A stretch of DNA of 64,000 bases from Streptomyces sp. NBC_00286. GTDB lineage: Bacteria > Actinomycetota > Actinomycetes > Streptomycetales > Streptomycetaceae. The notes below the pieces were generated by a model. The model worked only from the letters and a program-made list of their open reading frames with translations. It was not told where the DNA came from and made no database searches. The stretch covers positions 8,687,501 through 8,751,500 of the forward strand of contig NZ_CP108054.1 of the NCBI RefSeq assembly GCF_036173125.1. The letters are read 5' to 3'. This document shows, piece after piece, positions 44,418 through 56,468 of this stretch (positions are counted from its first letter, which is position 1; each line of letters starts with the position of its first letter). The translations under genes were made by a program, and so were the position numbers.

Positions 44418-44840
44418 CTACGAAACCATGCCCGGGAGTCCGTGCAGCAGGTGGGAGGCGGTGATCGCGCCCACCAGATGCGTGTCGGCCTTGTCCTTGG
44501 TTGCCACCGGGATCAGCGGGCTGCGTACCTGCGCTATCAGCGCGGCGACCTCCAGGGCGGTGTCGTCCGGGTCGGCGATCGGCGGTGGGGCCGTCGTACG
44601 CGAGAGGCGGTTGCCGACAGGCGGCCTGTCAGGGCCTTGCGCGAAGCCGGTCGGCGTTCAGCTCATCGACCACCGCGGCGAGCGTGGGACCTTGACGACG
44701 TGGGCGGGAACCCGCACCCAGATCATCTGGGGGCGCGTGGTGGCCGGCAGGATGGCCTTCGGCTCGCCCCGCTCGTTGAGGCCCCGCTTGGACCGGCCGC
44801 TTCCGCGGCTCTCCTTGTCTCCGGGCGTATGGCGTCCCAT
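44418..44840 (-). pseudogene. Remnant of a CBS-domain protein
   Basis: On this strand MGRHTPGDKESRGSGRSKRG leads to RPQMIWVRVPAHVVKV, then a frameshift to TLAAVVDELNADRLRARP and a stop. A third frame gives ADPDDTALEVAALIAQVRSP, LIPVATKDKADTHLVGAITA, SHLLHGLPG. The last two segments are a recognisable CBS pair. The pieces are out of frame with each other, so the gene is broken at least twice. Which protein it belonged to is not clear. Confidence 0.5.
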
Positions 44841-45129
44841 GGCGGGACCACAGGCCGGGAACCCTCCCGTGCCCCTTTCTTGACGCACCGCTGACGCATT
44901 GCCGACGGGTCCCTGACGCCCTGGCGTCGGCTTCGAGTCGGGGCGCGCGCCGCGGCCGATTCCGCGCACTTCATGATCACTCGAACGGCGGGCGCGGTAC
45001 GGCGTAAGAGGTGCGTCAAGACTGTCAGGGCGGCCGTTAGGGGGCCGTTAAGGACGGTTGAATCCGGCCGGACGGCGGGTTCCCTGTACTGGTCCGATCT
45101 GATGCCGAGCCTTATTCAGGGAGCTTGCG
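44841..45129. other. kdp operon upstream region
   Basis: No gene. GGCCGTTA occurs twice (45032-45039 and 45043-45050), one helical turn apart, about 85 nt before the first small gene, and is a candidate KdpE binding site. Near 44880-44935 GACGC/GACGG repeats occur. No clear -35/-10 pair could be assigned. Confidence 0.4.
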
Positions 45130-45213
45130 ATGGCCGACGTGGCCTTCGTTGTCGCCACCATCGCGGTGTTCGCGTTGGTGGCTCTCATCGCCAAAGGGGT
45201 GGGGCGGCTGTGA
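45130..45213 (+). CDS. 27-residue membrane peptide preceding kdpF
   Basis: ATG 45130 to TGA 45213 encodes a single hydrophobic helix (MADVAFVVATIAVFALVALI, ending KGVGRL), with GGGAG 6 nt upstream. The stop overlaps the kdpF start as GTGA, indicating coupled translation. Similar tiny proteins precede kdpF in other Streptomyces kdp operons, to my recollection; function unknown, but likely an accessory peptide of the Kdp complex. Confidence 0.7.
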   Translation: MADVAFVVATIAVFALVALIAKGVGRL

Positions 45214-45299
45214 GCGTCGAGAACGTCGTGGGTCTGGTGGTGGCCGTCGCCCTGCTGGGCTATCTGGTGGCCGCCCTCATTTTCCCGGAGAGGTTCTGA
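45210..45299 (+). CDS. kdpF: KdpF subunit of the high-affinity potassium ATPase
   Basis: 29 residues, MSVENVVGLVVAVALLGYLV followed by AALIFPERF, one transmembrane helix with the characteristic FPERF ending. KdpF stabilises the KdpFABC complex in the membrane. GTG 45210 overlaps the stop of the upstream small gene; kdpA begins 9 nt later. Confidence 0.9.
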   Translation: MSVENVVGLVVAVALLGYLVAALIFPERF

Positions 45300-45308
45300 G
45301 TCACCGAG

Positions 45309-46969
45309 ATGAGTCCCGTACTTGCTGACGTGCTCGTGGTGACCGCGCTGATCGGCGCGCTCGCCCTGGTGCACCGTCCTCTCGGCGACTACATGGCCGC
45401 CGTCTACAGCTCCACGAAGCACCTCCGGGTCGAGAAGTGGATCTACCGGTCCGTCGGTGCCAACCCCGACGCGGAAATGCGCTGGCCCGCCTACCTGCGC
45501 GGGGTGCTGGCGTTCTCCGCTGTCAGCGTGCTCTTCCTCTACCTGCTGCAGCGCATCCAGGACAAGCTGCCGCTTTCTCTCGGGTTCAAGCCGATCACGC
45601 CGGACCAGGCGTTCAACACGGCCGCCTCCTTTGTGTCCAACACGAACTGGCAGTCGTACTCGGGTGAGGCGGCGATGAGCCACGTCACCCAGACCATGGG
45701 CCTGGCGGTGCAGAACTTCGTCTCCTCGGCTGTCGGCATCGCCGTCGCGGTGGCGCTGGTGCGCGGTTTCGCCCGGTCCCGGACCGGGGATCTGGGCAAC
45801 TTCTGGGCGGACCTGGTGCGCGGCACCGTCCGCATCCTGATCCCGATCTCCGTGGTCGCGGCCGTGATCCTGATCGCCGCGGGGGCCATCCAGAACTTCG
45901 GCGGCATCCACAGCATCACCACGCTCACCGGCGACAAGCAGGCCATCAGCCCGGGCGCGGTCGCCTCGCAGGAGGCCATCAAGGACCTGGGCACCAACGG
46001 CGGTGGCTTCTTCAACGCCAACTCCTCGCACCCGTTCGAGAACCCCAACGGCTTCACGAACTGGCTGGAGATCTTCCTGCTGCTGGTGATCCCGTTCTCG
46101 CTGCCGCGCACCTTCGGCAAGATGGTCGGCTCGGTCAAGCAGGGCTACGCCATCGTCGCGGCCATGGGCGTCATCTGGTTCCTCGGAGTGGTCGCCGTGA
46201 CCATCACCGAGTACGCCCACCCGGGCACCGCCTCGCAGATCGCGGGCGGCGCGATGGAGGGCAAGGAGCAGCGCTTCGGCGAGGGCAACTCCTCGCTGTT
46301 CGCGGTGTCCACGACGATGACCTCGACCGGTTCGGTCAACTCCTTCCACGACTCCTTCAGCGGCCTGTCCGGCGGCGTACTGCTGCTCGGCATGATGCTC
46401 GGCGAGATCGCGCCCGGCGGTGTCGGCTCCGGCCTCTACGGGATGCTGATCATGGCGATCATCGCGGTGTTCATCGCCGGCCTGATGGTGGGCCGTACGC
46501 CCGAGTACCTGGGCAAGAAGCTCGGCTCGCGCGAGATCAAGCTGGCGGCGGCCTACATCCTGATCACTCCGGCACTGGTGCTGGTCGGCACGGCGCTGGC
46601 GATGGCGCTGGGCAAGGGCGAGTCGTCCATGACCAACGTCGGGGCGCACGGCTTCTCCGAGGTGCTGTACGCCTATACCTCGGCGTCGAACAACAACGGG
46701 TCGGCGTTCGCCGGGTTCGCGGCGAACACCGAGTACCACAACACGATGCTCGGCCTGTGCATGCTGCTGGGCCGCTTCGTGCCGATGGTGTTCGTGCTGG
46801 CGCTGGCCGGTTCGCTCGCCGAGCAGAAGCCGGTGCCGGCCACCGCGGGGACGCTCCGCACGGAGAAGCCGCTGTTCACCGGCCTGCTGGTCGGCGCGAT
46901 CCTGATCATCACCGGTCTGACCTTCTTCCCGGCCCTCGCGCTGGGCCCGCTCGCCGAGGGGCTGGCGGC

Positions 46970-46973
<4 letters not shown>
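45309..46973 (+). CDS. kdpA: Potassium-transporting ATPase subunit A
   Basis: 554 aa. This is the channel-like subunit that selects and conducts K+. Four pore-loop repeats are visible, among them [31 protein letters not shown], and [11 protein letters not shown]; about ten membrane helices surround them. The final pore region is [11 protein letters not shown]. Length and motifs are normal. The stop overlaps the kdpB start (ATGA). Confidence 0.97.
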
Positions 46974-49110
<2,137 letters not shown>

Positions 49111-49114
<4 letters not shown>

Positions 49115-49734
49115 AGGACATGAATACCTCTCTCGTGAACACCGGCCGCATGGTCTGGGCCGCCCTGCGCATGCTGCTCGTCCTCACCGTCGTGACCGGC
49201 ATCGTCTATCCGCTGGTGGTCACCGGCATCGGGCAGGCCCTGTTCAACGACAAGGCCAACAGTTCGATCGTGAAGGTCGACGGCAAGGAGGTCGGCTCCA
49301 AGCTGATCGGGCAGAGCTGGAACCTGCCGGGCACCGACAAGCCGGACCCGAAGTGGTTCCAGGGACGGCCCTCCAACAGCGGCTACGACCCCCTGTCGAC
49401 CGGCTCGAGCCAGCTGGGCGCCGGCGACCCGACGCTCGTCAAGAACGTCAAGGCCGCCAAGCAGCGGGTCGCCGCCTTCAACGGCGTACCCGAGTCCGAG
49501 GTGCCCAAGGACGCGGTCACCGGCTCGGCCTCCGCGATCGACCCGCACATCTCCCCGGCGTACGCCGACATCCAGGTCCAGCGTGTCGCCGAGAACAACG
49601 GGCTCACCGTGGGGCAGGTCCGGAAGCTGGTCGACGAGCACACCGACGGCCGCACCCTCGGCTTCATGGGCGAGCCCCACGTCAACGTCCTGGAGCTCAA
49701 CATCGCGCTCAAGGAACTCGTGGCGAAGAGCTGA
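49111..49734 (+). CDS. kdpC: Potassium-transporting ATPase subunit C
   Basis: 207 aa. One N-terminal membrane helix ([20 protein letters not shown]) followed by an extracytoplasmic domain with [40 protein letters not shown], and [20 protein letters not shown], standard for KdpC. It assists K+ binding and complex assembly. GTG 49111 overlaps the kdpB stop; ATG 49120 is an alternative start. Confidence 0.95.
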
Positions 49735-49755
49735 TGGGTTCATCCGAACGGCGCC

Positions 49756-49796
49756 GGAGCCGGTGGCTCGGGACATCTGTCCGGGCCACCGGCTCC
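49756..49796 (+). terminator. Hairpin between kdpC and kdpE
   Basis: GGAGCCGGTGGC and GCCACCGGCTCC pair perfectly over 12 bp, and the enclosed GACA-TC-TGTC extends the stem. It probably limits read-through from kdpFABC into kdpED. Confidence 0.65.
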
Positions 49797-49884
49797 CGCC
49801 GCCATGACGCCTTGCAGTCCCTGCCCTCAGTCCCTGCGGACCGCTCCGCTCCCGTGCACGACACGACAGGAAAGGCGCACACCG

Positions 49885-50569
49885 ATGACCCGGGTGCTGG
49901 TCGTGGAGGGACGACCCCCAGCTCGTACGCGCGCTCGTCATCAACCTGCAGGCCCGCCACTACGGCGTCGACGCGGCCCCGGACGGCGCCACGGCCCTGC
50001 GGCTGGCTGCCGCGCGCCAGCCCGACGTGGTCGTCCTCGACCTGGGACTGCCGGACATGGACGGCGTCGACGTCATCAAGGCGCTGCGCGGCTGGACCCG
50101 GGTACCGATCCTGGTGCTGTCCGCCCGGCGGGCATCCGGCGAGAAGGTGACGGCCCTGGACGCGGGCGCCGACGACTACATCACCAAGCCCTTCAGCATG
50201 GACGAACTCCTGGCCCGGCTGCGGGCCGCCGTCCGCCGCACCGAGAGCGTACCGCTCGAACCCGAGATGACCCTGGTCAAGACGGACGAGTTCACCGTCG
50301 ACCTGGCCGCGAAGAAGGTCCACCGCGGCGGAGGTGACGTGCGCCTGACCCCGACGGAATGGCACCTGCTGGAGATCCTGGTGACGAACCCGGGCCGCCT
50401 CGTCACACAGAAGCGGCTCCTGCACGAGGTCTGGGGTGTTTCCCAGGGCAACAAGACCAACTACCTGCGGGTGTACATGGCCCAGCTGAGGCGCAAACTC
50501 GAAGCGGACCCCTCACACCCGCGCTATCTCATCACCGAACCTGGCATGGGATACCGCTTCGAGGAGTGA
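49885..50569 (+). pseudogene. kdpE: Response regulator KdpE, interrupted by a +1 frameshift
   Basis: ATG 49885 begins MTRVLVVE, but after GAG the run GGG (49908-49910) has one base too many. Skipping one G restores DDPQLVRALVINLQARHYGV and DAAPDGATALRLAAARQP, then VVVLDLGLPDMDGVDVIKAL with the phosphorylated Asp, SARRASGEKVTALDAGADDY, ITKPFSMDELLARLRAAVRR and a winged-helix output domain to 50569. Corrected length is 227 aa, exactly normal for KdpE. As read, the protein is lost after eight residues, unless translation restarts or slips. A sequencing error in the G-run is possible. Confidence 0.85.
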
Positions 50570-50642
50570 CCCCCGCTCCGGCCGCCCTCCCGCCGGCCAC
50601 CGCACGACCGCACATCACCGCAGAGACGAGAAACTGAAGCCC

Positions 50643-53189
50643 ATGGGACGCGGCAAGCTACGCATCTACCTCGGCGCGGCACCGGGCGTCGGCAAGACCT
50701 ACGCCATGCTCTCCGAGGCCCACCGCCGTATGGAGCGGGGCACCGACTGCGTGGTCGGCTTCGTGGAGCACCATGACCGGCCGCGTACTGAGGTGATGCT
50801 GCACGGCCTGGAAGTCATGCCGCGCCGGGAGATCGAGTACCGCGGCACGACGTTCACGGAGATGGACGTCGACGCGGTCCTCGCTCGCCGACCCAAGGTG
50901 GCGCTGGTGGACGAGCTGGCGCACACCAACATCCCCGGCTCGCGCAACACCAAGCGCTGGCAGGACGTCGAGGAGCTGCTGGCCGCCGGCATCGACGTGA
51001 TATCCACGGTGAACATCCAGCACCTGGAGTCGCTCGGCGACGTCGTCGAGTCGATCACCGGCATCCGGCAGAAGGAGACCGTCCCCGACGAGGTGGTGCG
51101 CCGCGCCGACCAGATCGAACTGGTCGACATGTCCCCGCAGGCGCTGCGCCGCCGGATGGCGCACGGCAACATCTACCAGCCCGACAAGGTCGATGCGGCC
51201 CTGTCGAACTACTTCCGGCCCGGCAACCTCACAGCGCTGCGCGAGCTGGCGCTGCTGTGGGTGGCCGACCGGGTCGACGAGTACCTGCAGCAGTACCGCG
51301 GGGAGCACGACATCCGCTCCACCTGGCAGGCCCGCGAGCGCATCGTCGTGGGGCTGACCGGCGGCCCCGAGGGGCGGACGCTCGTACGCCGTGCCGTGCG
51401 GCTGGCGGAGAAGGGCGCCGGCGGCGAGGTCATCGCCGTGTACATCGGCCGCAGCGACGGCCTGACCTCCGCCTCGCCCAAGGAACTCGCCGTCCAGCGC
51501 ACCCTGGTGGAGGACCTGGGCGGCACCTTCCACCACGTCATCGGCGACGACATCCCGACCGCGCTGCTGGAGTTCGCCCGCGGCGTCAACGCCACCCAGA
51601 TCGTCCTCGGCGTCTCCCGCCGCAAAACATGGCAGTACATATTCGGCCCCGGCGTCGGCGCCACGGTCGCCCGGGAGTCCGGCCCCGACCTGGACGTCCA
51701 CCTGATCACCCATGACGAAGCGGGCAAGGGACGCGGGCTGCCCCTCGCCCGGGGCGCCCGCCTCGGGCGCTCCCGGATCATCTGGGGCTGGCTGGTGGGT
51801 GTGGCCGGCCCGCTTCTGCTCACGTACGTCCTCACCGGCCTCGACTCGGGCCCGGACCTGACCAACAACGTCCTGCTCTTCCTGACCCTGACGGTCGCGG
51901 CGGCGCTGCTCGGCGGTCTGCGCCCGGCACTGGCCTCGGCGACCGCCGGATCACTGCTGCTGAACTACTTCTTCACCCCGCCCGTGCACACCTGGATCAT
52001 CGCGGATGCGGAGGACGTGGTCGCGATCGCGGTCTTCTTCGCGGTCGCGGTCTCCGTCGCGTCGGTCGTCGACCTGGCCGCCCGCCGCACTCACCAGGCG
52101 GCCCGGCTGCGCGCGGAGTCGGAGATCCTCTCCCTTCTGGCGGGCAGTGTGCTGCGCGGGGAGACCAGCCTGGAGGCCCTGCTGGAGCGGGTCCGGGAGA
52201 CCTTCGCCATGGACTCGGTGGCCCTGCTGGAGCGGGAGAGCGACGTCGACCCGTGGACCTGCGCGGGCCGCGTCGGAAACGCACGCGTGATCGAGCGGCC
52301 GGAGGAGGCCGACGTCGACATGCCGGTCGGCGACCACATGGCCCTCGCCCTGTCCGGCCGCGTCCTGCCGGCCGAGGACCGCCGCGTGCTGGCCGCGTTC
52401 GCCGCCCAGGCCGCCGTCGTACTGGACCGGCAGCGGCTCCAAGTGCAGGCCGGCCAGGCCAAGGAACTGGCCGAGGGCAACCGCATCCGCACCGCGCTGC
52501 TTGCCGCGGTCAGCCACGACCTGCGCACCCCGCTGGCCGCCATCAAGGCGTCCGTGTCCTCGCTGCGCTCCGACGACGTGGCCTGGTCCGAGGAGGACCA
52601 GGCGGAGCTGCTGGCGAGCATCGAGGAGGGCGCCGACCGGCTCGGCGGTCTGGTGGACAACCTGCTGGACATGTCCCGGCTGCAGACGGGCACGGTCACC
52701 CCGCTGATCCGGGAGATCGACCTCGACGAGGTGGTCCCGATGGCCCTGGTGGGCGTGCCCGAGGACAGCGTCGGCCTCGACATCCCCGAGACGCTGCCCA
52801 TGGTCGCCGTCGACAAGGGGCTGCTGGAGCGGGCGGTCGCCAACGTCGTGGAGAACGCCGTCAAGTACAGCCCCGATGGCCGGCCCGTCCACGTCTCCGC
52901 CAGCGCGCTCGGCAACCGTGTCGAGTTGCGGGTCGCGGACCGCGGCCCTGGTGTGCCCGACGAGGCCAAGGAGCGCATCTTCGAGCCGTTCCAGCGCCAC
53001 GGCGACGCCCCACGCGGCGCAGGCGTCGGTCTCGGCCTCGCGGTCGCCCGGGGTTTCGCCGAGGCCATGGGCGGCACCCTCAACGCCGAGGACACCCCCG
53101 GCGGCGGGCTCACCATGGTCCTCACGCTTCAGACGGCCCCCGGCCGGCCGCCGGCCCGCCCCGATGTGCCGGCCACAACGATGACGTAA
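50643..53189 (+). CDS. kdpD: Sensor histidine kinase KdpD
   Basis: 848 aa and complete. Domains in order: KdpD N-terminal domain with Walker A GAAPGVGKT and DELAHTNIPGSRN (residues 1-210), universal stress protein domain (about 225-360), four membrane helices of DUF4118 (about 380-480, LLTYVLTGLDSGPDLTNNVL and NYFFTPPVHTW), GAF domain, HisKA with SHDLRTPLAAI (about 620), and ATPase domain with VVENAVKYSPDG and GAGVGLGLAVARGFAEAMGG. It senses low K+ or osmotic stress and phosphorylates KdpE. ATG 50643 lies 73 nt after kdpE. Confidence 0.96.
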   Translation: MGRGKLRIYLGAAPGVGKTYAMLSEAHRRMERGTDCVVGFVEHHDRPRTEVMLHGLEVMPRREIEYRGTTFTEMDVDAVLARRPKVALVDELAHTNIPGSRNTKRWQDVEELLAAGIDVISTVNIQHLESLGDVVESITGIRQKETVPDEVVRRADQIELVDMSPQALRRRMAHGNIYQPDKVDAALSNYFRPGNLTALRELALLWVADRVDEYLQQYRGEHDIRSTWQARERIVVGLTGGPEGRTLVRRAVRLAEKGAGGEVIAVYIGRSDGLTSASPKELAVQRTLVEDLGGTFHHVIGDDIPTALLEFARGVNATQIVLGVSRRKTWQYIFGPGVGATVARESGPDLDVHLITHDEAGKGRGLPLARGARLGRSRIIWGWLVGVAGPLLLTYVLTGLDSGPDLTNNVLLFLTLTVAAALLGGLRPALASATAGSLLLNYFFTPPVHTWIIADAEDVVAIAVFFAVAVSVASVVDLAARRTHQAARLRAESEILSLLAGSVLRGETSLEALLERVRETFAMDSVALLERESDVDPWTCAGRVGNARVIERPEEADVDMPVGDHMALALSGRVLPAEDRRVLAAFAAQAAVVLDRQRLQVQAGQAKELAEGNRIRTALLAAVSHDLRTPLAAIKASVSSLRSDDVAWSEEDQAELLASIEEGADRLGGLVDNLLDMSRLQTGTVTPLIREIDLDEVVPMALVGVPEDSVGLDIPETLPMVAVDKGLLERAVANVVENAVKYSPDGRPVHVSASALGNRVELRVADRGPGVPDEAKERIFEPFQRHGDAPRGAGVGLGLAVARGFAEAMGGTLNAEDTPGGGLTMVLTLQTAPGRPPARPDVPATTMT

Positions 53190-53335
53190 CGGCCGCGCCG
53201 CCGCACCCGTGTGAGGGTGCGCACGGTGTCTCCCGCTCGCGTGTTCGGTTAGGGTGTGCCGCCGGGATCTTGGCCCCGACCTGTCGGACCCTCGACGATG
53301 TCTTGGCGGGATACGACAGGTGGAGGAGCGCAAGC

Positions 53336-54737
53336 GTGACCGGACGTGCAGTGGCGCGGCCGACGGGGGCAGCACGCCCTTCCAAGGCGGCACGGAGATG
53401 GCAGGCACTGTTCACGGCGCACCCCGCGCGCACCGTGGTCACGGCCTTCGGCACGGTGATCCTGCTCGGCACCGTCCTGCTGATGCTGCCCGTCGCCAGC
53501 GAGAACGGCTCCTCCGCGGACTTCGTGACAGCGCTCTTCACCTCCACCTCCGCGGTCTGCGTCACCGGCCTCGTGGTGGTGGACACCGGCACGTACTGGA
53601 GCGGCTTCGGGGAAGGCGTGATCCTGACCCTGTTCCAGGTCGGCGGCTTCGGCATCATGACCATGGCCTCCCTGCTGGGCCTGCTGATCTCCGGCAAGCT
53701 GCGGCTGCGGATGCAGCTGACCGCGCAGGCCGAGACCAAGAGCCTGGGCATCGGCGACGTACGCAAGGTGCTGCTCGGCGTGGCCGGCTGCACTCTGATG
53801 GTGGAGTTCGCCGTCGGCGCCGTACTCGCGCTTCGGCTACGGCGAGTCCATCTGGGACGCCTCGTACCTCGGGTTCTTCCACGCGGTGTCCGCGTTCAAC
53901 AACGCCGGGTTCGGCCTGCACGCCGACAGCCTCACCATGTACGCCCAGGACCCCTGGGTGACCCTGCCGGTCGCGGTCGCGGTCATCCTCGGCGGCATCG
54001 GCTTTCCGGTACTGCTGGAGCTGCTGCGCCACCGCCGCCGCAGGCAGCTCACCGGCCGGCGCCGCTGGTCCCTGCACTTCCGCCTCACGGTGGTCACCAC
54101 CGCCGTCCTGCTCGCCCTCGGCACCGTGCTGACCTGCGCCCTGGAGTGGGGCAACGACGACACTCTCGGCCCCTTCGACTGGCACAAGAAGATCCTCGCC
54201 GGGTTCTTCCACTCCGCCATGTCCCGCACCGCCGGGTTCAACAGCGTCGACGTCGGCGCGATGACGGACGCCACGCTGCTGCTGACGTGCATGCTGATGT
54301 TCGTCGGCGGCGGCAGCGCGGGCACCGCGGGCGGCATCAAGGTGTCCACCTTCGCCGTGCTGGGCGCGGCCATGCTGGCCGAGGTGCGCGGCGAGCCGCA
54401 CTCCGGCGTGCTGGGCCGCAAGCTGGCCCCGCACGTGCTGCGCCAGGCGCTGACCGTCGCCCTGGCCGGCGTGGGATTCGTGATGACCGCGACCCTTGCC
54501 CTGCTGGTCGTGGTGGACAAACCCTTCGAGGAGGTGCTCTTCGAGGCGGTGTCCGCCTTCGGCACGGTGGGCCTGTCCACCGGCATCACCGGCGACCTGC
54601 CCACCAGTGGCCGGCTGATCGTCATCGTGCTGATGTTCGTCGGCCGGCTCGGCCCGGTCACCCTCGTCTCCGCGCTCGCCCTGCGCGAGCGCACCCGCCG
54701 CTACCAGCTACCCGAGGAGCGACCCGTCATTGGCTAA
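53336..54737 (+). pseudogene. TrkH/KtrB-type potassium channel subunit, frameshifted
   Basis: GTG 53336 follows TGGAGGAG. The first 164 codons are membrane protein with pore loop SAVCVTGLVVVDTGTYWSGF and VGGFGIMTMASLLGLLISGK. Near 53828 the frame shifts: the continuation FGYGESIWDASYLGFFHAVS, AFNNAGFGLHADSLTMYAQD and everything to 54737 are in the next frame. The second half keeps SAMSRTAGFNSVD, GGGSAGTAGGIKVSTFAVLG and SAFGTVGLSTG pore loops. Together about 466 aa, normal for the family. Either a mutation has broken the gene or a few bases are missing in the sequence around GTACTCGCGCTTCGG. Confidence 0.82.
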
Positions 54738-55452
54738 CTACCTGCACAACCTGCGCCGCCGCCGCGCCAAGCAGCTCGCGACCCAGTACGCCAACCCCCA
54801 CGGCGACCAGCGCGTCGCCGTCATCGGCCTCGGCCGCTTCGGCAGCTCCCTCGCCAACGAGCTGATGCGCCGCGGCTGGGACGTCCTGGGCGTCGACACC
54901 GACCCCCAGCTCGTCCAGAAGATCAGCGACGACCTCACCCACGCCGCCGTCGCCGACTGCACCGACCCCGAGACGCTGCGGCAACTCGGCGTGCATGAGT
55001 TCACCAGCGCCGTGGTCGGCATCGGCACCGACATAGAAGCGTCCATCCTCATCGCCTCCAACCTGCTGGAGGCCGAGGTGCCCAACATCTGGGCCAAGGC
55101 CATCAGTCGCCAGCACGGCCAGATCCTCGAACGCCTCGGCGTCCACCACGTCGTCCTGCCCGAGCACGACATGGGCGAGCGCGTCGCCCACCTCGTCACC
55201 GGCCGCATGCTGGACTTCATCGAGTTCGACGACGACTACGCCCTGGTCAAGACCGTCGCCCCGGAGGCGGCCACCGGCGTCCCGTTGGGCGAGAGCGGCG
55301 TCCGCACCCAGTACGGCGTCACGGTCGTCGGCATCAAACGCCCGGGCGAGGGCTTCACCTACGCCACCGCCGAGACCGTCATCGCCAAGGGCGACGTCAT
55401 CATCGTCACCGGCAAGATCCAAGCCGTGGAGTCCTTCGCCGAACTCGGCTGA
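54730..55452 (+). CDS. TrkA/KtrA-type regulatory subunit of potassium uptake
   Basis: 240 aa cytoplasmic ring-forming protein. RCK-N domain: NAD-binding VAVIGLGRFGSSLANELMRR, then GVDTDPQLVQKI and VADCTDPETLRQLG; RCK-C domain from about 165 (PEAATGVPLGESGVRTQYGV). It would gate the TrkH-like channel in response to nucleotides. The start is a TTG at 54730 overlapping the last 8 nt of trkH, so translation is coupled. Confidence 0.9.
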   Translation: MANYLHNLRRRRAKQLATQYANPHGDQRVAVIGLGRFGSSLANELMRRGWDVLGVDTDPQLVQKISDDLTHAAVADCTDPETLRQLGVHEFTSAVVGIGTDIEASILIASNLLEAEVPNIWAKAISRQHGQILERLGVHHVVLPEHDMGERVAHLVTGRMLDFIEFDDDYALVKTVAPEAATGVPLGESGVRTQYGVTVVGIKRPGEGFTYATAETVIAKGDVIIVTGKIQAVESFAELG

Positions 55453-55772
55453 GCCCACGACGGCGACAACGTCGCATATGGGGCTCTGTCAGCGATCACG
55501 GGGAGCCGTCACGGTCAGTGAGAGCGGTGTTTGATTCCCGTGTCTGCGCCCGGGGGCGCCGTACCGGATATCGCCAGATGTGACACTCCCTCATGTACGT
55601 CGAGGCCGGGCCTCGGCATGATGGATGCCGCGAGCCGTGCGTGAATCGACGCTGACCATCGCCTCTCCGTGATGGGGCCCAGCCGGGATCCATGTCGCGA
55701 TATAGCGTTAGTCTTCTACTCGTGCCGCTGCCTGCGTCACATGGGGACGTTCGACAGGACCAGGACGGAAGT
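55453..55772. other. 320-bp intergenic region downstream of trkA
   Basis: No gene is supported; short frames lack ribosome binding sites. It presumably contains the promoter of the DUF1707 gene (AGCGTTAGTCTTCTACTCG near 55705 is relatively AT-rich) and the end of the trk transcript. Nothing else was seen. Confidence 0.4.
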
Positions 55773-56429
55773 ATGTCGGGAGAGATTTCGCCCACCGGGA
55801 AGGACTCCGGCCTCGGAGCGTCGCCCGAGCTGAGGGCCTCTCATGCGGACCGGGACCGGGTGGTGGACGTGCTGCGTATCGCGGCGGGGGACGGCCTGCT
55901 GACCGCGGACGAGTTGGACGAGCGCCTGGAAGCTGCTCTGTCGGCGCGTACCGTCAGGGAGCTGACCGCGCTGACCGCTGACCTGCCGGCCGTGTCCGCC
56001 TCGACCGGCACTGCCGTAGCGGAGGTCAAGGACGTACTCCGGATCGAGGGGGTTCACAGTGGTGCGGTCAGACATGAGGGGCGCTGGGTGGTGCCGCGGA
56101 GGCTGGAGCTGGCCACTGCGTGGTGTGAGGTGACGCTCGACTTCACTCGGGCAGTGATCACGCAGGACACGTTGCGGATCGGCATGGACACGGCAGGCAA
56201 GAAGCTGACGCTGATCACCAAGCCAGGCATCGTGGTCGATACCGGCGCCCTGAGCCTCGTACACAGCAAGATCAAGATTCGTCAGGCTCCAGACCAGGGG
56301 ACGCCGATCACGCTGCGTGTGGAGCTGGTCGGCACGACGACCCACGGCCGCGTCGTGGTACGGCCCGCACGGCGGACCTTCGGACAGTGGCTGCTGCGCA
56401 AGCCCACGTCCCTGCCTGCCGGCGATTGA
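55773..56429 (+). CDS. DUF1707 (SHOCT-like) protein
   Basis: 218 aa. The N-terminal DUF1707 module is clear: ELRASHADRDRVVDVLRIAA, GDGLLTADELDERLEAALSA, RTVRELTALTADLPA. A second, strand-rich domain follows (WVVPRRLELATAWCEVTLDF, TRAVITQDTLRIGMDTAGKK). DUF1707 proteins are frequent in Streptomyces and may be membrane- or stress-associated; this one has no membrane helix. ATG 55773 is chosen from family alignment, as the longer frame starts in the intergenic region. Confidence 0.8.
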   Translation: MSGEISPTGKDSGLGASPELRASHADRDRVVDVLRIAAGDGLLTADELDERLEAALSARTVRELTALTADLPAVSASTGTAVAEVKDVLRIEGVHSGAVRHEGRWVVPRRLELATAWCEVTLDFTRAVITQDTLRIGMDTAGKKLTLITKPGIVVDTGALSLVHSKIKIRQAPDQGTPITLRVELVGTTTHGRVVVRPARRTFGQWLLRKPTSLPAGD

Positions 56430-56468
56430 CTCCATCGCTGTGGACTGTCGGCCGCGGCTCGGGCGGGT

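Noticed and set aside
44260..44894. Two plus-strand frames of 207 and 167 codons between the DUF4118 gene and kdp
   Set aside because: The minus strand here reads as broken CBS-domain protein, and the plus-strand frames have no family features.
52253..54865. 870-codon continuous frame running from kdpD into trkH
   Set aside because: It is out of frame with kdpD and only its part from 53336 to about 53828 matches TrkH; the rest is shadow.
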